From contig NZ_CP071589.1 in the NCBI RefSeq assembly GCF_017357005.1, forward strand, positions 558,001 through 622,000: DNA of 64,000 bases. The letters are read 5' to 3'. The notes below the pieces were generated by a model. That model was not told the DNA's origin, did no database searches, and was given only the letters and a program-made list of their open reading frames with translations. The translations under genes and the position numbers were made by a program. Below, piece after piece: positions 17,329-26,032 of the stretch (positions are counted from its first letter, which is position 1; each line of letters opens with the position of its first letter). Source of the stretch: Staphylococcus simiae (lineage in GTDB: Bacteria > Bacillota > Bacilli > Staphylococcales > Staphylococcaceae).

Positions 17329-17838
17329 GTGTCTGAGAAAAAAGGTTTTAACTTTAACATCATTAAAAATGATCCTTTAGATGGACATAAAGGAACAAAT
17401 ATAGGGTCGATTAGTCTTGACAACATTGCACCAGTGTTTATAGATGTTGCTAATCAAGAAGCATTTATTGATATTGGTGGTATGCATGCACGAGCAAAAG
17501 TTGAAAAAGGTGTTAAATGGATTACTGACAAAGAAGTTGTTGAAGGTGAAGAAGCTAAAGAATATTGGTTATGTTGGGTCACTACCGAACGTAGTGAACA
17601 AGGTCCCTATTATGCTGGGGTAACGGCTTGCTATTTAATGGTAAACAAATCCATAAGACGAGGATATAAAAGTATGCCTGAACATGTTAATATGATGGAT
17701 AAATCAATGAAACATCATATTATCATTGATCACATTGGTGAAGACAATAAGAAGATATTAAAAGATTTTCTTATACAACATGATGAAACAATGTGGAATA
17801 ATTCTACAGCAGAATTACATCAAGCTTTTAGTAATTAA
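17329..17838 (+). CDS. YwhD family protein
   Basis: A 169-residue soluble protein that matches the Firmicute YwhD family over its whole length, with the strings GFNFNIIKNDPLDGHKG at the N-terminus, FIDIGGMHARAKVEKGV, and YWLCWVTTERSEQGPYYAGV in the middle. The family has no known function. The start is GTG, preceded by GTGGAGG. The gene lies in the same region as the YwfO-like, YwiB-like and argS genes, and several of these are also close together in Bacillus, so this is old core gene order. Confidence 0.82.
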   Translation: MSEKKGFNFNIIKNDPLDGHKGTNIGSISLDNIAPVFIDVANQEAFIDIGGMHARAKVEKGVKWITDKEVVEGEEAKEYWLCWVTTERSEQGPYYAGVTACYLMVNKSIRRGYKSMPEHVNMMDKSMKHHIIIDHIGEDNKKILKDFLIQHDETMWNNSTAELHQAFSN

Positions 17839-18141
17839 AAATTTAGGGTTCAAATTAAACGCTACTGTATTTAATATAGAATAGAAAATGACTGAATAAT
17901 ATCGTAATAAACGCAATTGCCGGATTATGGTTAGTCGTTTTAGTTGGAGTGGGAATAAGAAATTAATGTTAAATAAATTGATTTCTTATTCCCATTCCTA
18001 TTTTTTTAATATTGAGAAACAACAAGTTAAAGTAACATATAAATGATAATATCAAGTTATTTAAATATGATAGAACCTCTAATAAAACAACTTTTAATGT
18101 GTTATAATATTGCTATTATGCGAAAATTAGGTGAGTAGTAA
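17839..18141. other. Intergenic region between ywhD and ywiB family genes
   Basis: About 300 bp. It holds a strong bidirectional hairpin at 17946-18007 and the likely promoter of the ywiB-argS operon (GTTATAATATTGCTAT, -10 TATAAT near 18103). The hairpin arms (GAGTGGGAATAAGAAAT) resemble the outer stem of the dispersed repeat family described elsewhere in this window. No gene was seen. Confidence 0.5.
17946..18007. terminator. Strong hairpin terminator after ywhD
   Basis: GTGGGAATAAGAAAT pairs perfectly with ATTTCTTATTCCCAT, followed by TCCTATTTTTTT on the plus strand. Confidence 0.85.
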
Positions 18142-18558
18142 TTGGATAAGAAAGTTAGTATTCAAACGAGACAAGTATTGAAGCAAAATGACCAAAAAGA
18201 CAAATTTACCTTTACTACTGAAGGAACTTGGCAACAACGGCAAGCTGATTATATTCGGTATGTAGAACAAATTGAAGATGCCAACGTTAATGTAACGCTT
18301 AAAATAAACCAAGATAGTGTCAAATTAATACGAAAAGGCGATATCAATATGACTTTACATTTTGTTGAAGGTCATACGACGACGACATTATATGATATTC
18401 CTGCTGGACGAATGACACTTGATGTTAAAACGCTAAGCATCTTACATTTTGTTAACAAAGATAGTGGTAAGTTGAAAATTCATTATGAATTATATCAAAA
18501 TGATGAAAAAATGGGCATTTATCAATATGAAATAAATTATAAGGAGATAAGCGAATGA
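18142..18558 (+). CDS. DUF1934 family protein (YwiB-like)
   Basis: A 138-residue protein of the DUF1934/YwiB family, a small lipocalin-like beta-barrel. It is predicted to be mostly beta strands, with [14 protein letters not shown] and the [11 protein letters not shown] segment typical of the family. In Bacillus and staphylococci it directly precedes argS, and here its stop overlaps the argS ATG by 4 bp, a clear sign of translational coupling. The start codon is TTG, after AGGTGAGTAGTAA. The function is unknown. Confidence 0.82.
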   Translation: MDKKVSIQTRQVLKQNDQKDKFTFTTEGTWQQRQADYIRYVEQIEDANVNVTLKINQDSVKLIRKGDINMTLHFVEGHTTTTLYDIPAGRMTLDVKTLSILHFVNKDSGKLKIHYELYQNDEKMGIYQYEINYKEISE

Positions 18559-20216
18559 ATATCATTGATCAAGTAAAACACACGTTAATTGAAGAAATTG
18601 CAAATAGTATCAAAAAAGCAGATTTAGCACAAGATATTCCAGATATTAAAATTGAAATCCCCAAAGATACTAAAAATGGTGATTACTCAACAAATATTGC
18701 AATGGTGTTAACAAAGATTGCTAAAAAGAACCCTCGTGACATTGCACAAGCAATTGTTGATAATTTAGATACAACTAAAGCACAAGTAAAACAAATTGAT
18801 ATTGCTGGACCAGGATTCATAAACTTTTATATGGATAATCAATATCTTACTCAAATTATACCTCAAGCTTTACAAAAAGGTGATCAATTTGGGCATGTAG
18901 AAGAATCTAAGGGACAGAATGTACTTTTAGAATATGTGTCAGCAAACCCAACTGGAGATTTACATATTGGACATGCACGTAATGCCGCAGTGGGTGATGC
19001 CTTAGCCAATATCTTAGATGCAGCTGGATATAATGTTACTCGAGAATACTATATCAATGATGCTGGTAATCAAATTACTAATTTAGCACGATCAATAGAA
19101 ACAAGATTCTTTGAAGCACTAGGAGATAATAGTCATCAGATGCCGGAAGATGGTTATAACGGTAAAGATATTATAGAAATAGGTAAAGACTTAGCTGACA
19201 AACATCCTGAAATTAAAGATTATTCAGCTGAAGAACGTTTAAAAGAGTTTAGACAACTAGGTGTAGAATATGAAATGGTAAAACTTAAAAAAGATTTATC
19301 TGATTTTAATACACATTTTGATAATTGGTTTAGTGAAACAACGTTATATGAAAAAGGAGAAATCCTTGAAGTATTAGCTAAAATGAAAGAGTTAGGTTAT
19401 ACGTATGAAGCAGATGGAGCTACATGGTTACGTACTACTGACTTTAAAGATGATAAAGATAGAGTTTTAATTAAAAAGGATGGAAATTATACGTATTTCT
19501 TACCAGATATTGCATACCACTTTGACAAAATTAAAAGAGGTAATGACATTTTAATCGATTTATTTGGAGCAGATCATCATGGCTATATTAATCGTATTAA
19601 AGCATCTCTAGAAACGTTTGGCGTCGATAGCGACCGTTTAGAAATTCAAATCATGCAAATGGTTCGTTTAATGCAAAATGGAGAAGAAGTTAAAATGAGT
19701 AAACGTACTGGTAATGCCATTACATTACGTGAGATTATGGATGAAGTTGGTGTAGATGCTGCACGTTACTTCCTAACAATGCGTAGTCCTGATAGCCATT
19801 TTGATTTTGATATGGAATTAGCTAAAGAGCAATCACAAGATAACCCAGTTTATTATGCACAATATGCTCATGCTCGTATTTGTTCAATTTTAAAACAAGC
19901 TAAAGAACAAGGTATTGAAATTTCTGAAGTGAATGACTTCACAACTATAACTAATGATAAAGCAATTGATTTACTCAAAAAAGTGGCAGATTTTGAACCG
20001 ACAATTGAAAGTGCCGCAACACATCGAGCAGCACATAGAATTACAAATTATATCCAAGATTTAGCAGGACATTTCCATAGATTTTATAATGCTGAAAAAG
20101 TACTTTCTGATGATTTAGCTAAGACTAAAGCACATATTGCTATGATCGAAGCAGTTAGGATTACGTTGAAAAATGCTTTATCTATGGTTGGTGTTAGTGC
20201 TCCAGAATCAATGTAA
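18555..20216 (+). CDS. argS: Arginyl-tRNA synthetase
   Basis: A 553-residue class I aminoacyl-tRNA synthetase that charges tRNA-Arg. It has the N-terminal Add1 domain ([16 protein letters not shown]), the HIGH motif in [16 protein letters not shown], the KMSKRTGN signature and the C-terminal DALR anticodon-binding domain. Length is normal for the family. The ATG overlaps the stop of the DUF1934 gene (ATGA). No T-box leader is visible upstream. A terminator immediately follows the stop. Confidence 0.97.
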   Translation: MNIIDQVKHTLIEEIANSIKKADLAQDIPDIKIEIPKDTKNGDYSTNIAMVLTKIAKKNPRDIAQAIVDNLDTTKAQVKQIDIAGPGFINFYMDNQYLTQIIPQALQKGDQFGHVEESKGQNVLLEYVSANPTGDLHIGHARNAAVGDALANILDAAGYNVTREYYINDAGNQITNLARSIETRFFEALGDNSHQMPEDGYNGKDIIEIGKDLADKHPEIKDYSAEERLKEFRQLGVEYEMVKLKKDLSDFNTHFDNWFSETTLYEKGEILEVLAKMKELGYTYEADGATWLRTTDFKDDKDRVLIKKDGNYTYFLPDIAYHFDKIKRGNDILIDLFGADHHGYINRIKASLETFGVDSDRLEIQIMQMVRLMQNGEEVKMSKRTGNAITLREIMDEVGVDAARYFLTMRSPDSHFDFDMELAKEQSQDNPVYYAQYAHARICSILKQAKEQGIEISEVNDFTTITNDKAIDLLKKVADFEPTIESAATHRAAHRITNYIQDLAGHFHRFYNAEKVLSDDLAKTKAHIAMIEAVRITLKNALSMVGVSAPESM

Positions 20217-20218
20217 AC

Positions 20219-20257
20219 GAAAAACCTCAAAGCATAATGTTTTGAGGTTTTTTAATG
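20219..20257 (+). terminator. argS terminator
   Basis: AAAACCTCAAA(G) pairs with TTTTGAGGTTTT around a short CATAATG loop, and is followed by a T-tract. Confidence 0.88.
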
Positions 20258-20277
20258 AGATTTATAGGAGGAAAAAG

Positions 20278-20913
20278 ATGTTAACCCCTAATCAACTATA
20301 TCAAGTTTTGTATGACAATATGGGACCTCAATATTGGTGGCCGGCATCTAATAATATTGAAATGATGCTTGGCGCGATATTAGTTCAAAATACAAGGTGG
20401 AATAATGCTGCAATGGCATTACAACAATTGCAACAACAGACTGAGTTTATGCCAGAAAATATTCTGAAGTTAACACACAGCGAACTCCAAACACTAATAC
20501 GTTCAAGTGGTTTCTATAAAAGCAAAGCTGCTACTATAATTAATTTATTAACTTGGCTTGCTGAGCATCATTTTAATTACGATAATATTAATAAATTTTA
20601 TGGTGAGCAATTACGACAGCAACTCCTAGCAATTAAAGGTATAGGAAGTGAAACTGCAGATGTGCTATTAGTGTATATATTTAAAAGGGTAGAATTTATA
20701 CCAGATAATTATACTAGAAGAATATTTTATAAATTAGGCTACAGTAATACTGTAAACTATGATAAGTTTAAAAGAGAAATTGTGTTACCACAAGATTTTA
20801 ATCATCAAGATGCTAATGAATTTCATGCCTTACTTGATCATTTTGGTAAATGTTATTTTAACGATAAAGATATGGAGCATTGTGGATTTTTACAACCATA
20901 TTTTATTAGATAA
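20278..20913 (+). CDS. Endonuclease III-related DNA glycosylase (HhH-GPD)
   Basis: A protein of about 211 residues with the helix-hairpin-helix plus GPD fold: WWPASNNIEMMLGAILVQNTRW at the N-terminus, IKGIGSETADVLLVYIF (HhH) and the following FIPDNYTRRIFYKLG with the catalytic Asp. The HhH Lys of bifunctional Nth enzymes is replaced (SET in place of RKT), and only two Cys remain near the C-terminus, so there is no 4Fe-4S cluster of Nth type. The pattern resembles MagIII-type 3-methyladenine glycosylases, so a monofunctional base-excision role is likely. The start at 20278 has AGGAGG upstream; the open frame extends 5' into argS but that part is not translated. Confidence 0.82.
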   Translation: MLTPNQLYQVLYDNMGPQYWWPASNNIEMMLGAILVQNTRWNNAAMALQQLQQQTEFMPENILKLTHSELQTLIRSSGFYKSKAATIINLLTWLAEHHFNYDNINKFYGEQLRQQLLAIKGIGSETADVLLVYIFKRVEFIPDNYTRRIFYKLGYSNTVNYDKFKREIVLPQDFNHQDANEFHALLDHFGKCYFNDKDMEHCGFLQPYFIR

Positions 20914-20961
20914 ATAGATTAACTTAATAACTAAAAAAATTGTTACAAAAGGAGCATAAAT

Positions 20962-21417
20962 ATGATTCAAGCAATTAAGGACTATTGGACTAATTATTTT
21001 GTTTTAAATAGTCGAGCGACTAGAACGCAGTTTTGGTGGGGATTTCTCTTTTATATTGTAACAAGTATTGTCATCACTCAACTGAATAGTACGTTCACTG
21101 GTGATATGTTAATCATTGATGTTTTCGTAAAAGTAGTAAATGTCATCTTATTTTTTGGGATGTTTACACTATCAGTTAGGAGATTTCATGATGTTGGCAG
21201 AACAATGTTAATACCGGTTATTTATGCAATATTAAATGTATTATTCATATTTTCTGATGTCTTAAATACGATACATGTAAGAAAAGAATTCGTAGTAATA
21301 ATAGCGATTATGGCTTTGTGTATCATAATAGCAGAACTAGCTATTTCTATTTTTGCGTTAATTGTTTGTTTAGCTGTTAGCCAACCTAAAGATAATCAAT
21401 ATGGGCCACGACCATAG
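20962..21417 (+). CDS. DUF805 family membrane protein
   Basis: A 151-residue protein with four predicted membrane segments. It has the DUF805 signature: an aromatic/charged N-terminal helix (YWTNYFVLNSRATRTQFWWGFLF) and the SVRRFHDVGRT loop after the second membrane segment. A C-terminal tail (AVSQPKDNQYGPRP) ends in the N-x-Y-G-P pattern common in the family. The function is unknown. AAAGGAG precedes the ATG. Confidence 0.82.
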   Translation: MIQAIKDYWTNYFVLNSRATRTQFWWGFLFYIVTSIVITQLNSTFTGDMLIIDVFVKVVNVILFFGMFTLSVRRFHDVGRTMLIPVIYAILNVLFIFSDVLNTIHVRKEFVVIIAIMALCIIIAELAISIFALIVCLAVSQPKDNQYGPRP

Positions 21418-21490
21418 CAATACATATAACATTAGATTTTTCAGTATATAAAATAACAGTCAATTAAATTAAAGAAAGAAGGAACAGCTT

Positions 21491-22378
21491 TTGAAGACGA
21501 AATTATTAGCCCTAGTTATTGTCATACTGTTGATTGCGTCAGCATGTAGTAACGGGAAAAATGATAAAGCAAACTCTAATAAAGAACAAGATAATAAGAC
21601 ACCTTATCATCGTATTATTTCATTAATGCCAAGTAATACAGAAATATTATATAAGTTAGGTTTAGAAAACAATATTGTAGGTGTATCTACAGTAGACGAC
21701 TACCCTAAAGATGTTAAAAAAGGTAAAAAACAATTTGACGCTCTAAACCTTAATAAAGAGGCATTATTAAAAGAGAAACCAGATTTAATCTTGGCCCATG
21801 CATCTCAAAAAGGTTCTACAGATAAAGTATTAAAATCACTAGAAAAAAGTGGCATCAAAGTAGTATATGTTAAAGATGCTCAATCTATCGATGAAACATA
21901 CGATACGTTCAAGCAAATAGGTAAAATAACGCATCGTCAAAAACAAGCTGATCAACTTGTAGAGGATACTAAAAAAAGTGTTGATAAAGTCATAAATTCC
22001 ATACCTAAACATCATAAGCAACCAAATGTTTTTATTGAAATTTCTTCCAAACCAGATATTTATACTGCAGGTAAACATACATTCTTTAATGATATGTTAA
22101 CAAAATTAGATGCCAAAAATAGTTTTGATGATATAGATGGATGGAAATCAGTTTCTAAAGAAAGCATTATCAAACATAATCCAGATGTACTTATATCTAC
22201 TGAAGCTAAAACAAGAGCAGATTATATGGATATCATTAAAAAACGTGGTGGTTTTAAAAATATTAAAGCTGTTAAAAATACACGAATAGAAATCGTTAAT
22301 GGAGATGCAGTTTCAAGGCCTGGACCAAGAATTGCTGATGGATTAAAAGATTTAAGAGATGCAATATATCGTAAATAA
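21491..22378 (+). CDS. Iron-type ABC transporter substrate-binding lipoprotein
   Basis: A 295-residue FecB/BtuF-type binding protein (class III, helical-backbone fold). The N-terminal signal ends in LLIASAC, so Cys19 is the likely lipidated residue. The mature part begins HRIISLMPSNTEILYKLGLENNIVGV, the typical opening of the family. The ligand may be a ferric siderophore, haem or cobamide. The gene starts at TTG (21491) after AAGGAACAGC. It is followed by a FecCD permease but no ATPase, so the system probably borrows an ATPase encoded elsewhere, perhaps FhuC. Confidence 0.85.
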   Translation: MKTKLLALVIVILLIASACSNGKNDKANSNKEQDNKTPYHRIISLMPSNTEILYKLGLENNIVGVSTVDDYPKDVKKGKKQFDALNLNKEALLKEKPDLILAHASQKGSTDKVLKSLEKSGIKVVYVKDAQSIDETYDTFKQIGKITHRQKQADQLVEDTKKSVDKVINSIPKHHKQPNVFIEISSKPDIYTAGKHTFFNDMLTKLDAKNSFDDIDGWKSVSKESIIKHNPDVLISTEAKTRADYMDIIKKRGGFKNIKAVKNTRIEIVNGDAVSRPGPRIADGLKDLRDAIYRK

Positions 22379-22521
22379 CCTTTAATATCAACTTATTATA
22401 GTCTTCTTACCATTTAATTATTTTTAAATTTTATGGTAAGGAGATTTTATTATACTTTTTACATGGAATAGAATGCTTTATTATTGCTATAATTAATATA
22501 AAATTATTTTAGGAAGCGTTA
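22379..22521 (+). other. Spacer between binding protein and permease, weak hairpin
   Basis: TCTTACCAT and ATGGTAAGGA (22403-22443) form an inverted repeat with a 20-nt AT-rich loop. This may be a weak attenuator that lowers permease expression relative to the binding protein. No Fur box like the one at fhuC was seen here. Confidence 0.35.
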
Positions 22522-23475
22522 ATGATGACATTTCACAAAGTTTTAGTAATTTGGTTAGTGCTGTTAGGTATCGCTAGTTTATCATCACTATTTTGGAATA
22601 TAGGGGATATCAATGATAGCTTTAATCAATCTATTTTATTAAATGTAAGAGTACCACGTTTATTAGAAGCGATGTTAACTGGTATGATATTAGCTTTAGC
22701 CGGTTTAATATTTCAAACAATATTAAATAATCCTTTAGCAGATAGTTTTACACTTGGCTTAGCAAGTGGTGCCACGTTTGGTTCTGGACTATCATTGTTT
22801 TTAGGATTGGGATTGCTATGGCAACCAGTCATGTCTATTTTTTTTAGTTTGTTGTCACTGTTTGTAGTATTAATTTGCAGCTCAATGATATCTAAAGGCT
22901 ATCCAATAAGAATTTTAATACTAGCCGGTTTAATGGTTGGAGCGTTATTTAATGCTTTACTGTATTTTTTAATTTTACTTAAACCAAGACAATTAAATTC
23001 AATTGCCAACTATTTGTTTGGAGGCTTTGGAGACGCTGAATATAGTCATGTGTGGATGATAGCTAGTGCTTTATTTTTAGCATTAGTCATTTTTATAGTG
23101 TTATTGAATTCAATTAAGTTATTACAACTAGGGGAAATGAAAAGTCAATCATTAGGCCTAAATGTACAACTTATAAGTTTTATGGCCTTAACTGTAGCAT
23201 CGATGATGACTGCTATCAATGTTGCGTATGTTGGTATTATAGGATTTGTTGGTATGATTATACCTCAGCTAATTAGAAGGTATTTTGCTAGATTGACACT
23301 TGGACAACAAATGACCTTGAATTTAGTCATTGGAGCAACAATGTTAACTATAGCTGATTTTATTGGGAGTAATATTGTTGCCCCGATACAAATACCAGCA
23401 AGTATTATTATTGCTTTAATCGGTATACCGATTTTATTTCATTTATTAATTTCACAAACCAAACTATTACACTAA
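22522..23475 (+). CDS. FecCD-family ABC transporter permease (iron/cobamide type)
   Basis: A 317-residue polytopic membrane protein with about nine or ten membrane helices. The BtuC/FecCD signatures are present: LNVRVPRLLEAMLTGMILALAG near the N-terminus, NNPLADSFTLGLASGATFG, and the cytoplasmic coupling region VGIIGFVGMIIPQLIRRYF. It is paired with the lipoprotein upstream. No nucleotide-binding protein is encoded here. The start has two adjacent ATGs (22522, 22525), with AGGAAGCG upstream. Confidence 0.87.
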   Translation: MMTFHKVLVIWLVLLGIASLSSLFWNIGDINDSFNQSILLNVRVPRLLEAMLTGMILALAGLIFQTILNNPLADSFTLGLASGATFGSGLSLFLGLGLLWQPVMSIFFSLLSLFVVLICSSMISKGYPIRILILAGLMVGALFNALLYFLILLKPRQLNSIANYLFGGFGDAEYSHVWMIASALFLALVIFIVLLNSIKLLQLGEMKSQSLGLNVQLISFMALTVASMMTAINVAYVGIIGFVGMIIPQLIRRYFARLTLGQQMTLNLVIGATMLTIADFIGSNIVAPIQIPASIIIALIGIPILFHLLISQTKLLH

Positions 23476-23530
23476 TGACAGACATTTGCTAAAATAATAT
23501 TAACTATGAAAATAAAGAGGTCAAAAGGAT

Positions 23531-24250
23531 ATGGATTTAAGTCATATTAAAGCTGTAGTATTTGATTTAGAGGGCACATTATTAGATAGAGTTAAATCGA
23601 GGGATAAGTTTATTGAAGAGCAATATGAAAGGTTTCACGACTACTTAATTCATATTCAATTAGCAGATTTTAAAAAGACGTTTATTGAACTTGATGATGA
23701 TGAAGATAATGATAAACCTGACTTATATAAAGAAATAATAAAACGATTTCATATAGATAGATTAACGTGGAAAGATTTGTTTAATGATTTTGAAATGCAT
23801 TTTTATCGCTATGTTTTCCCGTACTACGATACACTTTATACTCTAGAAAAATTATCTAAACAAGGATATTTAATTGGTGTCATTGCTAACGGTAAGTCTA
23901 AAATTAAACAGTTTCGACTTCATTCTTTAGGACTGATGCATGTGATAAATTATCTGTCAACTTCTGAAACGGTAGGCTTTCGTAAGCCCCATCCTAAAAT
24001 TTTTGAAGACATGATTGAACAATTAAATGCCAAGCCGGATGAAATTATGTATGTAGGAGACGATGCATTAAATGATGTAGCACCTGCACGTGCAATGGGT
24101 ATGGTTAGTGTATGGTATAAACAAGAAGGTGCAGAAATTGAACCATTAGCTGAAGAAGTAGACTTTACTATAACTACAATTGAACAATTATTGTCAATTT
24201 TACCTATAAATAATGAGCATAAAGGAGATAATCATGGATTTATTTACTAG
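23531..24250 (+). CDS. HAD-superfamily protein with altered active site
   Basis: A 239-residue HAD-fold protein with an alpha-helical cap (residues about 20-95). Motif I reads VFDLEGT, so the nucleophile Asp12 is kept but the second Asp of DxD is Glu14. Motif II reads GVIANG, with Ala in place of the usual Thr/Ser. Motif III (FRKPHPKIF) and motif IV (MYVGDDALND) are intact. The loss of the general acid/base and of the phosphate-binding Thr suggests reduced or changed phosphatase activity. It overlaps the next gene by 17 bp, so the two products are probably made together. Confidence 0.82.
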   Translation: MDLSHIKAVVFDLEGTLLDRVKSRDKFIEEQYERFHDYLIHIQLADFKKTFIELDDDEDNDKPDLYKEIIKRFHIDRLTWKDLFNDFEMHFYRYVFPYYDTLYTLEKLSKQGYLIGVIANGKSKIKQFRLHSLGLMHVINYLSTSETVGFRKPHPKIFEDMIEQLNAKPDEIMYVGDDALNDVAPARAMGMVSVWYKQEGAEIEPLAEEVDFTITTIEQLLSILPINNEHKGDNHGFIY

Positions 24251-25034
24251 AAAAGATGGCACATCAATACACTATAGTACATTAGGGGAAGGTTATCCTA
24301 TTGTTTTAGTGCATACCGTATTTGATAATTATACTGTGTTTAACAATCTTGCTAAAAAATTAGCAAAGTCATTCCAAGTAGTACTTGTGGACTTAAGGGG
24401 ACATGGATATTCAGATAAACCACGTTATATTGATATACATGATTTTGCTGATGATTTAGTGAAATTGTTGGATTATTTATATATAGAGGAAGCGGCTTTT
24501 ATTTGTCATGAAATGTCAGGAGTTATTGGAGCAGATATTTCAATTCGCTATCAAAATCATATTTCCTCACTTACATTGGTTAATCCAACTTCAATTGAAG
24601 GAGAACTTCCAGAAGAACGTTTATTCAGAAAATATGCTCACATCATTAGAAATTGGGATCATGAAAAACAAGACAAGTTTTTAAATAAACGTAAATATTA
24701 TCGCCCACGCAAAATGAATCGCTTTTTAAAACATGTTGAAAATACAAACGAAATTGCTACAAAAGAAGAAATTGAAGCAGTTACGGATATTTTTAAGCGT
24801 CATGGGATTTCAAAATTATACCGTGATGTATCTGTACCCGTATTAATTATAGCGGGTGAATATGGTGAAAGAACAACAAGACTTGAAGCTAAAGAGGTTG
24901 AAGATTTAATTCAACATGGAGAATTTGAAGTATTCCATGAATCTAGTGCATTCCCATTTGTTGAAGAAGAAGATAAATTTATAAAACAAGTAACATCATT
25001 TATCAATGCTCATCATGATAATAGAGTTATATAA
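24234..25034 (+). CDS. Alpha/beta-hydrolase fold protein without catalytic triad
   Basis: A protein of about 266 residues. The fold is clear (RKDGTSIHYSTLGEGYPIVLVHT, LRGHGYSDKPR, SLTLVNP), but the nucleophile elbow G-x-S-x-G reads CHEMSG with Glu93 in the Ser position. The acid position reads GEYGERT, and the terminal His block reads SSAFPFVEEE with no His. All three catalytic residues are therefore lost, so a binding or structural role is more likely than hydrolysis. The ATG at 24234 follows AAAGGAG; an in-frame ATG at 24213 lies inside the HAD gene without one. It overlaps that gene by 17 bp. Confidence 0.82.
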   Translation: MDLFTRKDGTSIHYSTLGEGYPIVLVHTVFDNYTVFNNLAKKLAKSFQVVLVDLRGHGYSDKPRYIDIHDFADDLVKLLDYLYIEEAAFICHEMSGVIGADISIRYQNHISSLTLVNPTSIEGELPEERLFRKYAHIIRNWDHEKQDKFLNKRKYYRPRKMNRFLKHVENTNEIATKEEIEAVTDIFKRHGISKLYRDVSVPVLIIAGEYGERTTRLEAKEVEDLIQHGEFEVFHESSAFPFVEEEDKFIKQVTSFINAHHDNRVI

Positions 25035-25071
25035 AATTTAAAATCTTAGCTAACAAATATGACACAACACT

Positions 25072-25088
25072 TGTAACATATTTGTAAC
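25072..25088. promoter_or_regulatory. WalR-like binding site (TGTAAC-N5-TGTAAC)
   Basis: TGTAAC (25072-25077), ATATT and TGTAAC (25083-25088) match the WalR consensus TGTWAH-N5-TGTWAH. It lies about 29 bp upstream of TATAAT (25117-25122), just before the -35 position, where WalR activates cell-wall genes. Confidence 0.6.
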
Positions 25089-25116
25089 ATTACTGTTATT
25101 TTAGTAATAATTATAG

Positions 25117-25122
25117 TATAAT
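25117..25122 (+). promoter_or_regulatory. -10 element for the secreted protein gene
   Basis: TATAAT about 49 bp before the start codon. The -35 (TGTTAT region) is poor, consistent with an activator-dependent promoter such as one driven by the WalR-like box upstream. Confidence 0.5.
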
Positions 25123-25170
25123 AAAAATAAGCACAAAACGACAAAAGATAAAAAAGGAGAGAGAGTGCTT

Positions 25171-25683
25171 ATGAAAAAGCTACTAATCGCAAGTGTTATA
25201 ACATGTTGTGTATTATTTGGAGTAGGTATGACAAGTTCTCATGCTGAAGCAGCAAGTGGCAATTCTTTAGAAACAGTTAAACAATTAAGTCAAGGTGATC
25301 AATCACTTGAAAAAGTTAAAATAGGAGAATCAATGCATAACGTATTAAAAACATACAAGAACCCTGTGTATTCTTACAATGAAGATGGTACGGAGCATTA
25401 TTATGAATTTCATACTAATAAAGGTACATTATTAGTTACAGCAGATGGCAAAAAGAATGAAGGTCATGTTAAACGAGTATCAATGATGTACAACCATGCT
25501 AATGGGCCAACATATAAAGAAGTGAAAAAATATGTTGGAAATCAAGCGATAACGAGAGTTCATTACAATGATGTTACTGGCAATTTTGGTTATATCCAAA
25601 AAGGTAAAGCATCATATCAATTTAGTTCAGATTCTCCACAAGATAAAAATGTTAAATTATATCGTATAGACTTACAACAATAA
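25171..25683 (+). CDS. Secreted protein of unknown function, about 18 kDa
   Basis: A 170-residue protein with a classical signal peptide (MKKLLIASVITCCVLFGVG, then SSHAEA with the cleavage site after AEA). The mature part is polar and resembles the staphylococcal exoprotein encoded at this place in S. aureus; no function is known to me. Repeated Tyr and charged residues (NEDGTEHYYEFHTNKG) suggest a beta-rich secreted domain. The ATG at 25171 is chosen over an in-frame GTG at 25165; AAGGAG lies 11 and 5 nt upstream respectively. A WalR-like box and a terminator frame the gene, which appears monocistronic. Confidence 0.8.
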   Translation: MKKLLIASVITCCVLFGVGMTSSHAEAASGNSLETVKQLSQGDQSLEKVKIGESMHNVLKTYKNPVYSYNEDGTEHYYEFHTNKGTLLVTADGKKNEGHVKRVSMMYNHANGPTYKEVKKYVGNQAITRVHYNDVTGNFGYIQKGKASYQFSSDSPQDKNVKLYRIDLQQ

Positions 25684-25699
25684 TAAATTGAATAGCATT

Positions 25700-25741
25700 C
25701 ATAGCCGACAAGTAAGTGGTTCAGCTTGTCGGCTATTTTAA
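25700..25741 (+). terminator. Terminator of the secreted protein gene
   Basis: AATAGCCGACAAG pairs with CTTGTCGGCTATT around a GTGGTTCAG loop, and is followed by TTAAT. Confidence 0.82.
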
Positions 25742-26032
25742 TAGAGCGGTCTAAATTAAGTTTTCTAAATATTAGAACTGATAAACAAATAATGAATAAT
25801 TTAAAATACGAATTATTTTGAAGTCGAGACTGCTGAGACAGTATCCTAGTATGTGACTCAACAGAGAAAAACTGGTTACCTAAAATAGGTTTACGGTTTA
25901 TTAATTTATAATAAACTGCATAAGAGTTTCTAGCTATCAAGATAGCAGAAACTCTAAATGCTTATTTATTTACGAAATTACATATAAACACTACAATATT
26001 TAAAGATGCTTATTATTTAAAGGAGCTTATTC
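25742..26032. other. Intergenic region with hairpin repeat remnant
   Basis: About 290 bp without a gene. At 25912-25957 the sequence TAAACTGCATAAG then TTTCTAGCT matches the core of the 67-bp tandem repeats near 46400. Here it continues into a hairpin (AGAGTTTCT.GCTATC pairing with GATAGC.GAAACTCT). It looks like one degenerate copy of the same repeat family. Confidence 0.5.

Noticed and set aside
18142..18554. T-box or other leader RNA for argS
   Set aside because: The region before argS is the coding DUF1934 gene with direct overlap; no T-box motif was seen.
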